A stretch of DNA of 64,000 bases from an uncultured Prevotella sp. (GTDB taxonomy: Bacteria; Bacteroidota; Bacteroidia; Bacteroidales; Bacteroidaceae): contig CAKZVT010000051.1 of the NCBI GenBank assembly GCA_937922435.1, forward strand, positions 6,149-70,148, read 5' to 3'. Below the pieces are notes generated by a model that made no database searches, had not been told where the DNA came from, and saw only the letters and a program-made list of their open reading frames with translations. Below, in pieces: positions 8,449 through 17,423 of this stretch. Position 1 is the stretch's first letter. Every line of letters starts with the position of its first letter. Position numbers and translations under genes: made by a program.

Positions 8449-10800
8449 ATGAAGAAATCATCACTTTTCAGTGCGCTTGCCCTTTCGCTCGCACTGCTTG
8501 CAGGCTCGCCGCGAGCTTCGGCCGCCCCTAAGGGAGGCACGTTCACCGCAGGCGACAAGACTTTCCTGCTCGATGGAAAGCCGTTTGTCGTCAAGGCCGC
8601 CGAGTTGCATTATCCCCGCATTCCGCGCCCATATTGGGAGCACCGCATCAAGATGTGCAAGGCGTTGGGCATGAACACCGTGTGCCTGTATGTCTTTTGG
8701 AACATCCACGAGCAGCGCGAGGGCGAATATGACTTTACCGGGCAGAATGACATTGCCGAGTTCTGCCGCCTTGCGCAGAAGAACGGCATGTACGTCATAG
8801 TGCGCCCCGGGCCTTATGTCTGCGCAGAGTGGGAGATGGGCGGACTGCCCTGGTGGCTGTTGAAGAAGAAGGACATACGCCTGCGCGAGCAAGACCCTTA
8901 CTTCATGGAGCGTGTCGGAAAGTTTATGGCGAAGGTTGGCGAGCAGCTGGCTCCGCTCACCATACAGCGCGGCGGCCCCATCATCATGGTGCAGGTAGAG
9001 AACGAGTATGGCTCATACGGCGAGGACAAGCCTTATGTCTCGGCCATACGCGACATCGTTCGCCGCTCGGGTTTTGACGAAGTGGCTCTCTTCCAGTGTG
9101 ACTGGGCGAGCAATTTCACCAAAAACGGGCTTGACGACTTGGTATGGACGATGAACTTCGGTACGGGGTCTAACATCGACGACCAGTTCCGCAGCCTGCG
9201 CGAGTTGCGCCCCGAGTCGCCGCTGATGTGTTCGGAGTTCTGGAGCGGATGGTTCGACAAATGGGGGGCGCGCCACGAGACACGCCCGGCCGACGCTATG
9301 GTGGCCGGCATCGACGAGATGCTGTCAAAGGGAATATCATTCTCCCTGTACATGACCCACGGCGGAACGTCGTTCGGCCATTGGGCGGGAGCCAATTCCC
9401 CCGGCTTCGCTCCCGACGTGACGTCATACGACTATGACGCGCCAATCAACGAATACGGCATGCCTACGGAGAAGTATTACAAGCTGCGCGAGGTGATGCA
9501 GAAGTATGCGGACGGCAAACTGCCGGCCGTGCCGAAACCGGCCGCACGGCTAATCAGCGTGCCCGGGTTTGTTTTGACTGAATACGCGCCGCTCGCCTGC
9601 GGCATCGACAGTACTGCAACAAGCCGCCAGCCGCTTACTTTCGAGGAGCTTGACATGGGCTGGGGCACTGTAATCTACACTACAACGCTGCCTGAAGTAG
9701 GCGTGAACAGCGTGCTCTACCTTGACGGTGCGCATGATTACGCACAGGTGTTTGTCGACGGGAAATACATAGGCAAGACCGACCGCGTGCGCAACGAGAC
9801 GGCTGTAGCCATGCCGCCGCTCAAGAAGGGCAGCCTGATGACCGTCGTAGTAGAGGGTATGGGGCGTATAAACTTCGGCCGTGCAATAAAGGATTTCAAG
9901 GGCTTGACTGGCGACGTGACCCTCCGCGCCAAGGTTGACGGCGACGATGTGACATGGAACTTGAAGGACTGGACTATGTACACCGTGCCCGACGGCTATG
10001 CCGATGCGCTGCGCGCGCTGGCGGCAAAGCCACTCCCTACCTCCCATATTGGAGGAGGCCGTGAGGGGGCTGGCTATTACCGAGGCTATTTCAACCTGAA
10101 CAAGGTAGGCGATACATTCCTCAACATGGAGACATGGGGCAAGGGACAGTTGTACGTCAACGGCCACGCCGTAGGCCGCTTCTGGAGCATAGGGCCGCAG
10201 CAGACTCTCTATGTGCCTGGTTGCTGGCTCAAGAAAGGCCGGAACGAGGTGGTTGTCCTCGATGTGGTAGGACCGAAAGAGACGAAGCTCTGGGGACAAA
10301 GCAAGCCCGAACTGGACAAGCTACAGCTTGAAAAGAGCAACCTGCACAACAATCCAGGCGACCGTCCCGACCTCAACTCGGCAACACCTGTAGCCACGGG
10401 AGAGTTTTCATCGGTTCGAGAGTGGCAGACGGTAACCTTCCAATCCCAAGGCACCGGCCGCTACATAGCTGTTGAATGCCTGGGCTCGCAAGATGGAGGC
10501 GACGTGGTATCGATGGCCGAACTGTACGTCAAGGATGCCGCAGGCAAGCGTATCGACCGCAACCAATGGGCTGTGAAATATGCCGACAGCGAGGATGCGG
10601 CCGGCGGAAACCATACCGGCGACAAGGCTTTCGACTTGCAGGAGTCTACTTACTGGAGCACCGTAAGCGGCTCGAAAGCTCCACATCTGCTTGTAATAGA
10701 CATGGGTAAGGTGCAGACGGTAAGCGGACTGGAATACCTGCCATGCACTACGGAGACATCTGTCAGCGGAATTAAAGGTTACAAAATATACGTTTATTAA
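8449..10800 (+). CDS. GH35 beta-galactosidase with C-terminal discoidin-like domain
   Basis: A 783-aa exo-acting beta-galactosidase. A signal peptide (residues 1-25, ending ASAA) directs it out of the cytoplasm. The GH35 barrel is marked by ELHYPRIPRPYWEHRIKM and the TVCLYVFWNIHE segment. The acid/base Glu is at 186 in VQVENEYGSYG and the nucleophile Glu at 263 in MCSEFWSGWFDKWG. Jelly-roll domains follow at about 370-640. The last ~140 residues (VATGEFSSVREWQTVTF to GYKIYVY) resemble an F5/8 type C (CBM32-like) carbohydrate-binding domain. It would trim galactose from oligosaccharides made by the GH30 enzymes. The next gene begins immediately after its stop codon. Confidence 0.94.
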   Translation: MKKSSLFSALALSLALLAGSPRASAAPKGGTFTAGDKTFLLDGKPFVVKAAELHYPRIPRPYWEHRIKMCKALGMNTVCLYVFWNIHEQREGEYDFTGQNDIAEFCRLAQKNGMYVIVRPGPYVCAEWEMGGLPWWLLKKKDIRLREQDPYFMERVGKFMAKVGEQLAPLTIQRGGPIIMVQVENEYGSYGEDKPYVSAIRDIVRRSGFDEVALFQCDWASNFTKNGLDDLVWTMNFGTGSNIDDQFRSLRELRPESPLMCSEFWSGWFDKWGARHETRPADAMVAGIDEMLSKGISFSLYMTHGGTSFGHWAGANSPGFAPDVTSYDYDAPINEYGMPTEKYYKLREVMQKYADGKLPAVPKPAARLISVPGFVLTEYAPLACGIDSTATSRQPLTFEELDMGWGTVIYTTTLPEVGVNSVLYLDGAHDYAQVFVDGKYIGKTDRVRNETAVAMPPLKKGSLMTVVVEGMGRINFGRAIKDFKGLTGDVTLRAKVDGDDVTWNLKDWTMYTVPDGYADALRALAAKPLPTSHIGGGREGAGYYRGYFNLNKVGDTFLNMETWGKGQLYVNGHAVGRFWSIGPQQTLYVPGCWLKKGRNEVVVLDVVGPKETKLWGQSKPELDKLQLEKSNLHNNPGDRPDLNSATPVATGEFSSVREWQTVTFQSQGTGRYIAVECLGSQDGGDVVSMAELYVKDAAGKRIDRNQWAVKYADSEDAAGGNHTGDKAFDLQESTYWSTVSGSKAPHLLVIDMGKVQTVSGLEYLPCTTETSVSGIKGYKIYVY

Positions 10801-12723
10801 ATGAAAAACTGCATATTGACACTGTGTGCGCTGTTCGTCACGGCAACTATGCCGGCGGCAGCCGCACAGGTTGAAGAGAAGGACATGGCTGCCTACCTGT
10901 TCGTATATTTTACGGGTAATAACATAGACGAGGAGGCCATACGCTTCGCTGTGGGCACCGACGGCTACAACTATTACGCCCTCAATGGCAACAAGCCGGT
11001 GTTAAGTTCAAAGGAAATCAGCTCCACGGGCGGAGTTCGTGACCCACATATACTGCGCTCCGAGGACGGAATGACGTTCTATATGGTGGCAACCGACATG
11101 GTGTCGGCCAACGGCTGGGATTCTAACCGCGCCTTCGTCATGCTCAAGTCGACCGACCTTGTACACTGGAGCAACAGCATAGTGAACATACAGAAGCGTT
11201 ATCCGGGACAGGAGCAGCTGAAGCGCGTGTGGGCGCCGCAGACCGTCTATGACCATGAGGCCGGGCGCTACATGGTGTATTGGTCGATGAAATACGGCGA
11301 CGGGCCTGACGTTATATATTACGCTTACGCCAACGACGATTTCACGGACATTACTGGCGAGCCTCGCCCTTTGTTCGTTCCGAAGGACAAGAAGTCGTGT
11401 ATTGACGGCGACATTGTGTACAAGGACGGCACGTATCACCTGTTTTACAAGACCGAGGGGCACGGCAACGGCATAAAGACGGCAACAACGCGCTCGCTTA
11501 CATCAGGCCAATGGACTGAATACCCTGACTACAAGCAGCAGACGGAGCAGGCCGTAGAGGGTGCGGGCACGTTCAAACTGATATGCCAAGACAAGTACAT
11601 ACTGATGTACGACGTGTACATGGACGGTCGCTATCAGTTCACCGAGACTACCGACTTGCAGCACTTCAAGGTCATAGACAGCGACGTTACGATGGACTTC
11701 CATCCACGCCACGGCACAATAATGCCCATCACGGCAGCGGAACTGCGCCGTATTACAGGCCGCTGGGGCAAGCCTTCGGCCATAGGTGAAGTACCAGTCA
11801 ACCCCGTGTTGCCGGGCTTCCATGCCGACCCTGAAATACTATATTCGAACCTTACGCACCGTTATTACATCTATTCCACAACCGACGGCACGCCGGGATG
11901 GGGCGGATGGTACTTTACGGCATACTCTTCGGCCGACTTGAAAGACTGGACTTACGAGGGTATAGTGCTTGACTTGCGTTCTCCACAAGTGCCTTGGGCC
12001 AACGGCAACGCATGGGCGCCAGCGGTGGAAGAGAAACTCGTGGACGGTAAGTACAAGTATTTCTTTTATTACAGCGGCAATCCCAATGACGGCTCTGGCA
12101 AGCAAATCGGTGTTGCCGTGGGCGATTCTCCCATAGGACCGTTCAAGGACATGGGCAAGCCTGTCATAACAGAGTCTCCTACGGGTGACGGACAGCAGAT
12201 TGACGTGGATGTTTTTACAGACCCGATGACAGGCAAACCTTATATATATTGGGGCAACGGCTATATGGCTGGAGCCGAGCTGAACAGCGACATGGTGTCG
12301 CTCAAGCAGGAGACTGTCACCGTTATGACACCGAAGGGCGGCACGCTGAAAGATTATGCCTACCGCGAAGCACCGTATGTGTTCTACCGTCATGGCAAGT
12401 ATTATTTCCTGTGGTCTGTCGACGACACAGGTTCGGCCAACTATCATGTGGCTTATGGTACGTCGGATTCGCCGTTGGGTAAAATAAAGGTTGCTAAAGA
12501 CCCGATTGTGACAATACAAGAACCTGACAGGCAAATTTACGGTCCGGCGCACTGTTCGGTAATACGCAAGCCGGGAACAGATGACTGGTACATAGTGTAT
12601 CACCGTATAAACAAGAATTATATTGCCATGGACAAACAGCCTGGAGTTCACCGCGAGGTGTGCATCGACAGGCTGGAGTTTAATCCAGACGGCACAATCA
12701 AGCGCGTATCTTTGACCAATTGA
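10801..12723 (+). CDS. Two-domain GH43 glycoside hydrolase
   Basis: A 640-aa secreted protein (signal about residues 1-22) with two five-bladed GH43-like domains in tandem. The N-terminal one (about 28-325) shows acidic candidates Asp81 (GGVRDPHIL), Asp202/204 (CIDGDIVY) and Glu253 (AVEGAGTF). The C-terminal one (about 335-640) has Asp343 (GFHADPEI), Asp468/470 (IDVDVFTD) and Glu523 (AYREAPYVF), so both appear to keep a full acid triad. GH43 covers arabinofuranosidases, xylosidases and exo-beta-1,3-galactanases. In this locus, arabinose removal or beta-1,3-galactan trimming is plausible. It ends the locus; a hairpin terminator follows about 40 bp later. Confidence 0.9.
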   Translation: MKNCILTLCALFVTATMPAAAAQVEEKDMAAYLFVYFTGNNIDEEAIRFAVGTDGYNYYALNGNKPVLSSKEISSTGGVRDPHILRSEDGMTFYMVATDMVSANGWDSNRAFVMLKSTDLVHWSNSIVNIQKRYPGQEQLKRVWAPQTVYDHEAGRYMVYWSMKYGDGPDVIYYAYANDDFTDITGEPRPLFVPKDKKSCIDGDIVYKDGTYHLFYKTEGHGNGIKTATTRSLTSGQWTEYPDYKQQTEQAVEGAGTFKLICQDKYILMYDVYMDGRYQFTETTDLQHFKVIDSDVTMDFHPRHGTIMPITAAELRRITGRWGKPSAIGEVPVNPVLPGFHADPEILYSNLTHRYYIYSTTDGTPGWGGWYFTAYSSADLKDWTYEGIVLDLRSPQVPWANGNAWAPAVEEKLVDGKYKYFFYYSGNPNDGSGKQIGVAVGDSPIGPFKDMGKPVITESPTGDGQQIDVDVFTDPMTGKPYIYWGNGYMAGAELNSDMVSLKQETVTVMTPKGGTLKDYAYREAPYVFYRHGKYYFLWSVDDTGSANYHVAYGTSDSPLGKIKVAKDPIVTIQEPDRQIYGPAHCSVIRKPGTDDWYIVYHRINKNYIAMDKQPGVHREVCIDRLEFNPDGTIKRVSLTN

Positions 12724-12762
12724 TGTTTTTCGTTGTGATGCGTCATATAAAAAGTACATAAT

Positions 12763-12800
12763 AAAAAGGTCTTGAAAGAAGCTCTTTCAAGACCTTTTTT
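12763..12800. terminator. Two-way intrinsic terminator
   Basis: A 16-17 bp stem (AAAAAGGTCTTGAAAG with CTTTCAAGACCTTTTTT) and 5-nt loop AAGCT, flanked by A and T runs on both sides. It can end both the plus-strand GH43 transcript and the minus-strand tRNA-Cys transcript. Confidence 0.92.
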
Positions 12801-12803
12801 ATG

Positions 12804-12874
12804 AGGTACCTAGCAGAGTCGAACTGCTCTACACGGTTTTGCAGACCGTTACCTAACCGCTCGGCCAAGGTACC
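12804..12874 (-). tRNA. tRNA-Cys (anticodon GCA)
   Basis: Read on the minus strand, the acceptor arms GGTACCT and AGGTACC pair fully. The anticodon stem ACGGT/ACCGT holds loop CTGCAAA, giving anticodon GCA at 12840-12842. The TTCGACT T-loop is present. The discriminator base is U, as expected for tRNA-Cys. CCA is not encoded. Confidence 0.97.
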
Positions 12875-12892
12875 TTGTCGGTTTTTGCGGTG

Positions 12893-12924
12893 CAAAGATA
12901 ATGCTTTTTCGCAAACCTCCCAAA
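12893..12924 (-). promoter_or_regulatory. Bacteroidetes promoter of tRNA-Cys
   Basis: On the minus strand TTTG (12921-12924), 20 bases, then TATCTTTG (12893-12900): an exact match to TTTG-N19/21-TAnnTTTG. It lies about 20 bp upstream of the tRNA. Confidence 0.9.
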
Positions 12925-13011
12925 CTTTTCAGAGGAAAAATCATCCGCTGTTGTAATAATTGTGATTTAATTGGAGGACTTTTCTGTTTTCACAAGATAT
13001 GATAACCAGCT

Positions 13012-14997
13012 TTAGCGTCTTTCTTTTATGAAGCCGTGCCGATAGGCATAGAGCAGCTTTTCCAAATCGGCGATTTGTTTTTTCAATTCCTTTCCTATGT
13101 CAGTATCGGCTACAAGCATACGATGGGCGGACATCTCGACAATCTGTGTAGTACTCTTTATGTCAGACCCACGGAGGATGGCATCCTCTGTACTTGTAAA
13201 CGGTTCATGCTGTACGAGCTGGAAGCCGCGGCTGTGATATACCAGTGTGTATCCGGCAATGCCGGTCTCGGCATGGTAGGCTTGCGAGAAACCGCCGTCG
13301 ATTACCATCAGTTTGCCTCCTGCTTTTATCGGATTTTCGCCGCTGGCTGCATGTACAGGTACATGCCCGTTGATAATATGGCGGTTGCCGCCAGTGACAT
13401 CAAAGGCATCCAAGATGCGGTCGCATACGTTTTCATCGTCGCGGAGTTTGAAATAATTGCCTTTTTCCTCCTTGTATGTGTCCTTGTCGGATAGGAAGTA
13501 ACGTTCGAATGTTGCCATCTTCGATTTGTCGAAGAGTACGGAGTCGCGTCCGCACCATAAATAAAGGAAATAGTCTATTGCAAAACATTTGTCTTGCGGC
13601 TCCGTGTCATTCTGGAATGCACTGCGTATGATGCGGTCAATGCGGTTCATCAGTTCGCGTCCGCTGAATTTCATCCCATTGTAAAGTTCGACTTCTTTCA
13701 GGCTTCCGTCAGCATTGAGTGGCACAGAAGCATGGAACAACAGGTTGTCATTAATAATGTTGTAGAGCGACCCATGCCCAAGCATCAGGCGTATGTGCTT
13801 GTGCAGCTTTTCGTTTACCGTAAACGAATGGCGTAGCCGGTCAATCAGCGTTTGTTCTTCGGGAGTAAGGGCATAAGGTGCTTTGGGGTTTACAGTGGGG
13901 AAGTGGCAACTCTTCATTTTATACTCTTTGTTGCCGATAATGCATACGCCCTTATTGTGGTCGATTTGTCCGAGCAGCAGCCTGTCTTGCATGTTCCATT
14001 CGGGATGGCGTTTGATTACAGCCGCTTCCATTTTGAATTGCAACACTGTAATGGCCTTGTGCATTTGCGCTGTAAGCCTGCGTGTCTTGTCGTCAATGTC
14101 AGCGCTTCCGCCATTGGTCTTCGGCATAAATTCCTCACACGGGTCATCGCCATAATGTTCCATTGCGAAAGTGGCGAGTGGAACGAGGTTGATGCCGTAT
14201 CCTTCTTCGATTGTTGCAAGGTTTGCATAACGCAATGACAGACGGATGACATTGCATATGCAGGCTTCATTGCCGGCACATGCACCCATCCATAGAATGT
14301 CATGGTTGCCCCATTGCATGTCCCAATCATGATAATTGTTAAGAATGTCCATGATGACATGTGCCCCGGGACCGCGGTCGTATACGTCGCCTAAGATGTG
14401 GAGCATGTCTATGGCCAGTCTCTGTATGACATGGGATATTGCGATTATAAAGTCGTCGGCACGTCCTGTCGTGATTATTGTATCGATGATTACGTTTACG
14501 TATGCAGCCTTGTCTACGTCGTCTGTGCGTTCATGCAATAGTTCTTGAATTATATATGAAAAGTCTTCCGGTAAGGATTTCCGAACCTTAGAGCGTGTGT
14601 ATTTGCTTGAAACGTCACGGCATACCCTTACAAGCTGATGGATGGTTACGTGGTACCAGTCGTCGAGTTCTGGTTCGGCGGCTTTTATCAATTCCAGCTT
14701 TTCTTCAGGATAATATATCAGTGTGCATAATTCTTTCTTTTCAGATTCACGCAGTTCGTTGCCGAATATCTCCCCGACTTTTCTTTTGATGTTGCCGGAA
14801 GCGTTTTTCAGCACATGTTGGAACGATTTGTATTCTCCATGAAGGTCGGCAAGGAAATGCTCAGTACCCTTCGGCAAGTTCAATATGGCTTGAAGGTTGA
14901 TTATTTCAGTACTTGCACCTGCTATTGTTGGAAATGACTGGGATAGCAGACGCAGGTATCTCATGTCGTTTTCGATGTTGCGAAAAACAGTTTTCAT
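13012..14997 (-). CDS. fbp: Class III fructose-1,6-bisphosphatase
   Basis: This 661-aa cytoplasmic enzyme converts fructose-1,6-bisphosphate to fructose-6-phosphate in gluconeogenesis. It is the long class III (Firmicutes/Bacteroidetes) type, unrelated to E. coli Fbp. The phosphoesterase metal motifs are visible: FLADLHGEYKSF (about 48-59), GDVYDRGPGAH (about 199-209) and WGNHDILWMGA (about 224-234), with NGHVPVH near 540. Its start overlaps the stop of the upstream glycosyltransferase gene, so it is probably the last gene of the long operon that begins at purU. No clear terminator follows. Confidence 0.97.
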   Translation of the reverse strand: MKTVFRNIENDMRYLRLLSQSFPTIAGASTEIINLQAILNLPKGTEHFLADLHGEYKSFQHVLKNASGNIKRKVGEIFGNELRESEKKELCTLIYYPEEKLELIKAAEPELDDWYHVTIHQLVRVCRDVSSKYTRSKVRKSLPEDFSYIIQELLHERTDDVDKAAYVNVIIDTIITTGRADDFIIAISHVIQRLAIDMLHILGDVYDRGPGAHVIMDILNNYHDWDMQWGNHDILWMGACAGNEACICNVIRLSLRYANLATIEEGYGINLVPLATFAMEHYGDDPCEEFMPKTNGGSADIDDKTRRLTAQMHKAITVLQFKMEAAVIKRHPEWNMQDRLLLGQIDHNKGVCIIGNKEYKMKSCHFPTVNPKAPYALTPEEQTLIDRLRHSFTVNEKLHKHIRLMLGHGSLYNIINDNLLFHASVPLNADGSLKEVELYNGMKFSGRELMNRIDRIIRSAFQNDTEPQDKCFAIDYFLYLWCGRDSVLFDKSKMATFERYFLSDKDTYKEEKGNYFKLRDDENVCDRILDAFDVTGGNRHIINGHVPVHAASGENPIKAGGKLMVIDGGFSQAYHAETGIAGYTLVYHSRGFQLVQHEPFTSTEDAILRGSDIKSTTQIVEMSAHRMLVADTDIGKELKKQIADLEKLLYAYRHGFIKERR

Positions 14998-16238
14998 TGT
15001 ATTTTCGATTTATAAAGTTTTCTCCTCAATATTTCTGTTTTCTTGTCGTCCAAAGGGTCGGTGAACATAAATCCGTCGCTTAGGTTGTACCTTTCTTTAA
15101 TTATTTGGAATATTCGTGCGACGTCATTCGATAGCCCTAACTTGTGCATTTGGGCGTTTACAAGTTCTTCGTCGTATTCATTCGACTTCAGCATCTTGCA
15201 TATTCTGGCAAAGTCTGACCTATGGACGGTTCCATACTTGATTTTGTGCAAAACGGTTGTGATAAGTATGCAAAGCTCTTGTTCGAAAAGCGGCAGTGTT
15301 TTGTCAGACTTCAGCTTTCTGGCTACTTGTTTTATTTTGATGTCATGGTTCTTTGTTTTGGGTGGAAATCTGTTGATTCTTTCAATGTCAATGACTGGCA
15401 TCGCGGCATTTATTGCTTTTGCTCCAGCCTTGACATAATCAATGATGCCTTCGTCTGATGAGTGTAGGAGTATCCGCCGCCATGATGTCTCATTTATGGA
15501 TTCAACCAATGATATGTCTTCGGTTGAGACAAGGAAATTACCATTGTTATAGCCTATTGCAAGGAGCAAGTCTTCTATGTGTTGTTCTTTTTCATCCATG
15601 CGGCTGAAGGGAGTGCTGTCGATGACTTTTTTGTAAAGCGACAATAGATTGTCTGACATGTCTCGGGCTGACATCTCCCTGCTGATATTGAAAGCTTCGA
15701 CAACTTCGCTTTTTTCGTTCAGGCATTGGCTGGATTTAACCCAAGGTAGTTCGTTGAAAGTCTTGAAATATGATTGTTCCTGTCTTGTTACAAAATGTAG
15801 TGCACTGGAATGTGACAACATCCGCTTTTGATATATAGGCAGTTGCAGGAACTTTTTATTCCAATAGTGATGCCTCATGTGCCATTTGTCAAGTTGGTGG
15901 TCTGCCGTGATAACGGTGGGGATGTCAAGCTTTTGACATTCGCAGAATAGTTTGTATGCAGGTATGTTCCATACAGCATGTATGTGCACGATGTCAGGTT
16001 TATGTGCAGATAACGTTTTTGCGAATGACCGTTGTATGCGACAAGAATTCACATAGGAAGAAGGATGACTTTCAACGATTACGTTTCCGTAAGAAATATC
16101 TGTTGCGTCCAAAGTCAAGACATGGGTTTCCGCACGTTTTGCCATTGCTTCAAATAAAGCTGTTTTGTATCTCAAGAATGCGGATTTTCTGACCGCATTG
16201 AGGCTTGGCACGAAGTGTAGGATAACCATGTTGTTCAT
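14994..16238 (-). CDS. Glycosyltransferase family 4-like protein with atypical C-terminus
   Basis: A 414-aa cytoplasmic protein. The first ~150 residues look like a GT-B N-terminal domain: VILHFVPSL near residue 5, KPDIVHIHAVWNIPAY at about 80-95, then IPTVITADHQLDKW. The expected GT4 C-terminal donor-binding half with its EX7E motif is not recognisable. Instead the rest is charged and helical (DEKEQHIEDLLLAIGYNN...), without a family I know. It may be a diverged GT4 enzyme or a partner of the neighbouring GT2. It overlaps GT2 by ATGA and fbp by ATGA-type coupling. A start at the second Met (16229) is possible. Confidence 0.7.
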   Translation of the reverse strand: MNNMVILHFVPSLNAVRKSAFLRYKTALFEAMAKRAETHVLTLDATDISYGNVIVESHPSSYVNSCRIQRSFAKTLSAHKPDIVHIHAVWNIPAYKLFCECQKLDIPTVITADHQLDKWHMRHHYWNKKFLQLPIYQKRMLSHSSALHFVTRQEQSYFKTFNELPWVKSSQCLNEKSEVVEAFNISREMSARDMSDNLLSLYKKVIDSTPFSRMDEKEQHIEDLLLAIGYNNGNFLVSTEDISLVESINETSWRRILLHSSDEGIIDYVKAGAKAINAAMPVIDIERINRFPPKTKNHDIKIKQVARKLKSDKTLPLFEQELCILITTVLHKIKYGTVHRSDFARICKMLKSNEYDEELVNAQMHKLGLSNDVARIFQIIKERYNLSDGFMFTDPLDDKKTEILRRKLYKSKIQ

Positions 16239-17383
16239 GACTTGTGGCTAATAAACGTATATTTGTCTGAAAACTTGTGGATAATTGAATATTTAAGGTT
16301 TGTCCAAACCAAGTAAAATTCAAGTGGCAGTACCTTCCATTTTGGAATGGCCATATTGAAAAGGCGTAAAGCCTTAGTCGCGTGATATGTTCTGCTGAAA
16401 CAAGGTAATAGCAAAGCTAAAACCGACAGAATCAGAACATCCCAACATTGTGTGCTAATCGAGTATATGATGGACGTTAAGCTTGCTAACAAGCATAGAT
16501 GAAATGCAAGCATGTCAAGATAAAACCGGCTTTTATGGATGAAACTTCTTGACAAATGACGGCTGGTTTCGTGGTAAAATACGTTCATATTGCGCCATTC
16601 TTTTTTCGATGGTGCTTTGTCTATAATAAAGCTTGATGGATTTGTTTCTATCCTGATTATGCCATTTGTGGCATACTTGTTTACAAGGAAGTCATATTCT
16701 CCACGGATGTATTTCAGGTTGCCTTGGAAGCCGTAGCCACTCATGAACATGCTTTTCCTAAACATGAGGTTCTTCCCTGATGTTGAATAAGCATGTCCAT
16801 GTGAAGCTTCAAGTAATTGTGCATATTCTTGATGGAAACGATAGAACGTTTTGGAAACTCCTGTTTCACTGTCATAATTTCCATAACCGATGACCATATT
16901 GGTGTCTTTACTGCAATTTCTTGCCATACGGTTTATCCATTCGGATGAGGCAGGACGGCACGTGGCGTCAGTCAATAAAATCCATTCATTGCTTGCTGCT
17001 TTTACTCCCAGCGTAATGGCAAGTTTACGCCTGCTCATGTACCGGGATGAATCAGGGACAAAAGTCGCATATAGATTAGGATAATTCGCAAACTCTTTCA
17101 ATACGTCTTCTGTTCCGTCTTCGTCTTTTTCGACGGCAACTATTACCTCATAGTTCGTATGGTAATTTTGTGAAAGGAAAACCGGGAGGTTTTTCTTTAG
17201 TTCGTCAGCATTGTTATCTGCAACAATAACTACTGAAACAGTAGGATATTGCTCTTTGTCTGAAATATTGCAGTCATTTTTGTCCGTCCGAATCTTTTTG
17301 AAAAAAGTATCGGCTAATATGGATGCTGATACCAACACGACCAGTACCGTACAAACAGTAATTGTTATAGTGTCGAAAATCAT
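16235..17383 (-). CDS. Membrane-anchored family 2 glycosyltransferase
   Basis: A 382-aa GT-A enzyme that would add sugars on the cytoplasmic face of the inner membrane. An N-terminal transmembrane segment (about 5-27) precedes the catalytic domain, which begins at PTVSVVIVADNNADEL (about 48). The nucleotide/metal motif is LLTDATCRP (about 135), and the acceptor-side region includes GYGFQGNLKYIRGEYDF. Two hydrophobic helices at about 290-335 anchor the C-terminus. It starts 40 bp after lysA and overlaps the GT4-like gene by 4 bp. The product sugar is unknown; exopolysaccharide or surface glycan synthesis is likely. Confidence 0.85.
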   Translation of the reverse strand: MIFDTITITVCTVLVVLVSASILADTFFKKIRTDKNDCNISDKEQYPTVSVVIVADNNADELKKNLPVFLSQNYHTNYEVIVAVEKDEDGTEDVLKEFANYPNLYATFVPDSSRYMSRRKLAITLGVKAASNEWILLTDATCRPASSEWINRMARNCSKDTNMVIGYGNYDSETGVSKTFYRFHQEYAQLLEASHGHAYSTSGKNLMFRKSMFMSGYGFQGNLKYIRGEYDFLVNKYATNGIIRIETNPSSFIIDKAPSKKEWRNMNVFYHETSRHLSRSFIHKSRFYLDMLAFHLCLLASLTSIIYSISTQCWDVLILSVLALLLPCFSRTYHATKALRLFNMAIPKWKVLPLEFYLVWTNLKYSIIHKFSDKYTFISHKS

Positions 17384-17423
17384 ATTCTTGTTATTTTTTC
17401 ATTTCCACAGTGTGTTTGCAGGC

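Noticed and set aside
8280..8594. 104-codon minus-strand frame over the GH35 start
   Set aside because: It runs through the intergenic hairpin and the GH35 signal peptide, and is Ser/Arg-rich without motif.
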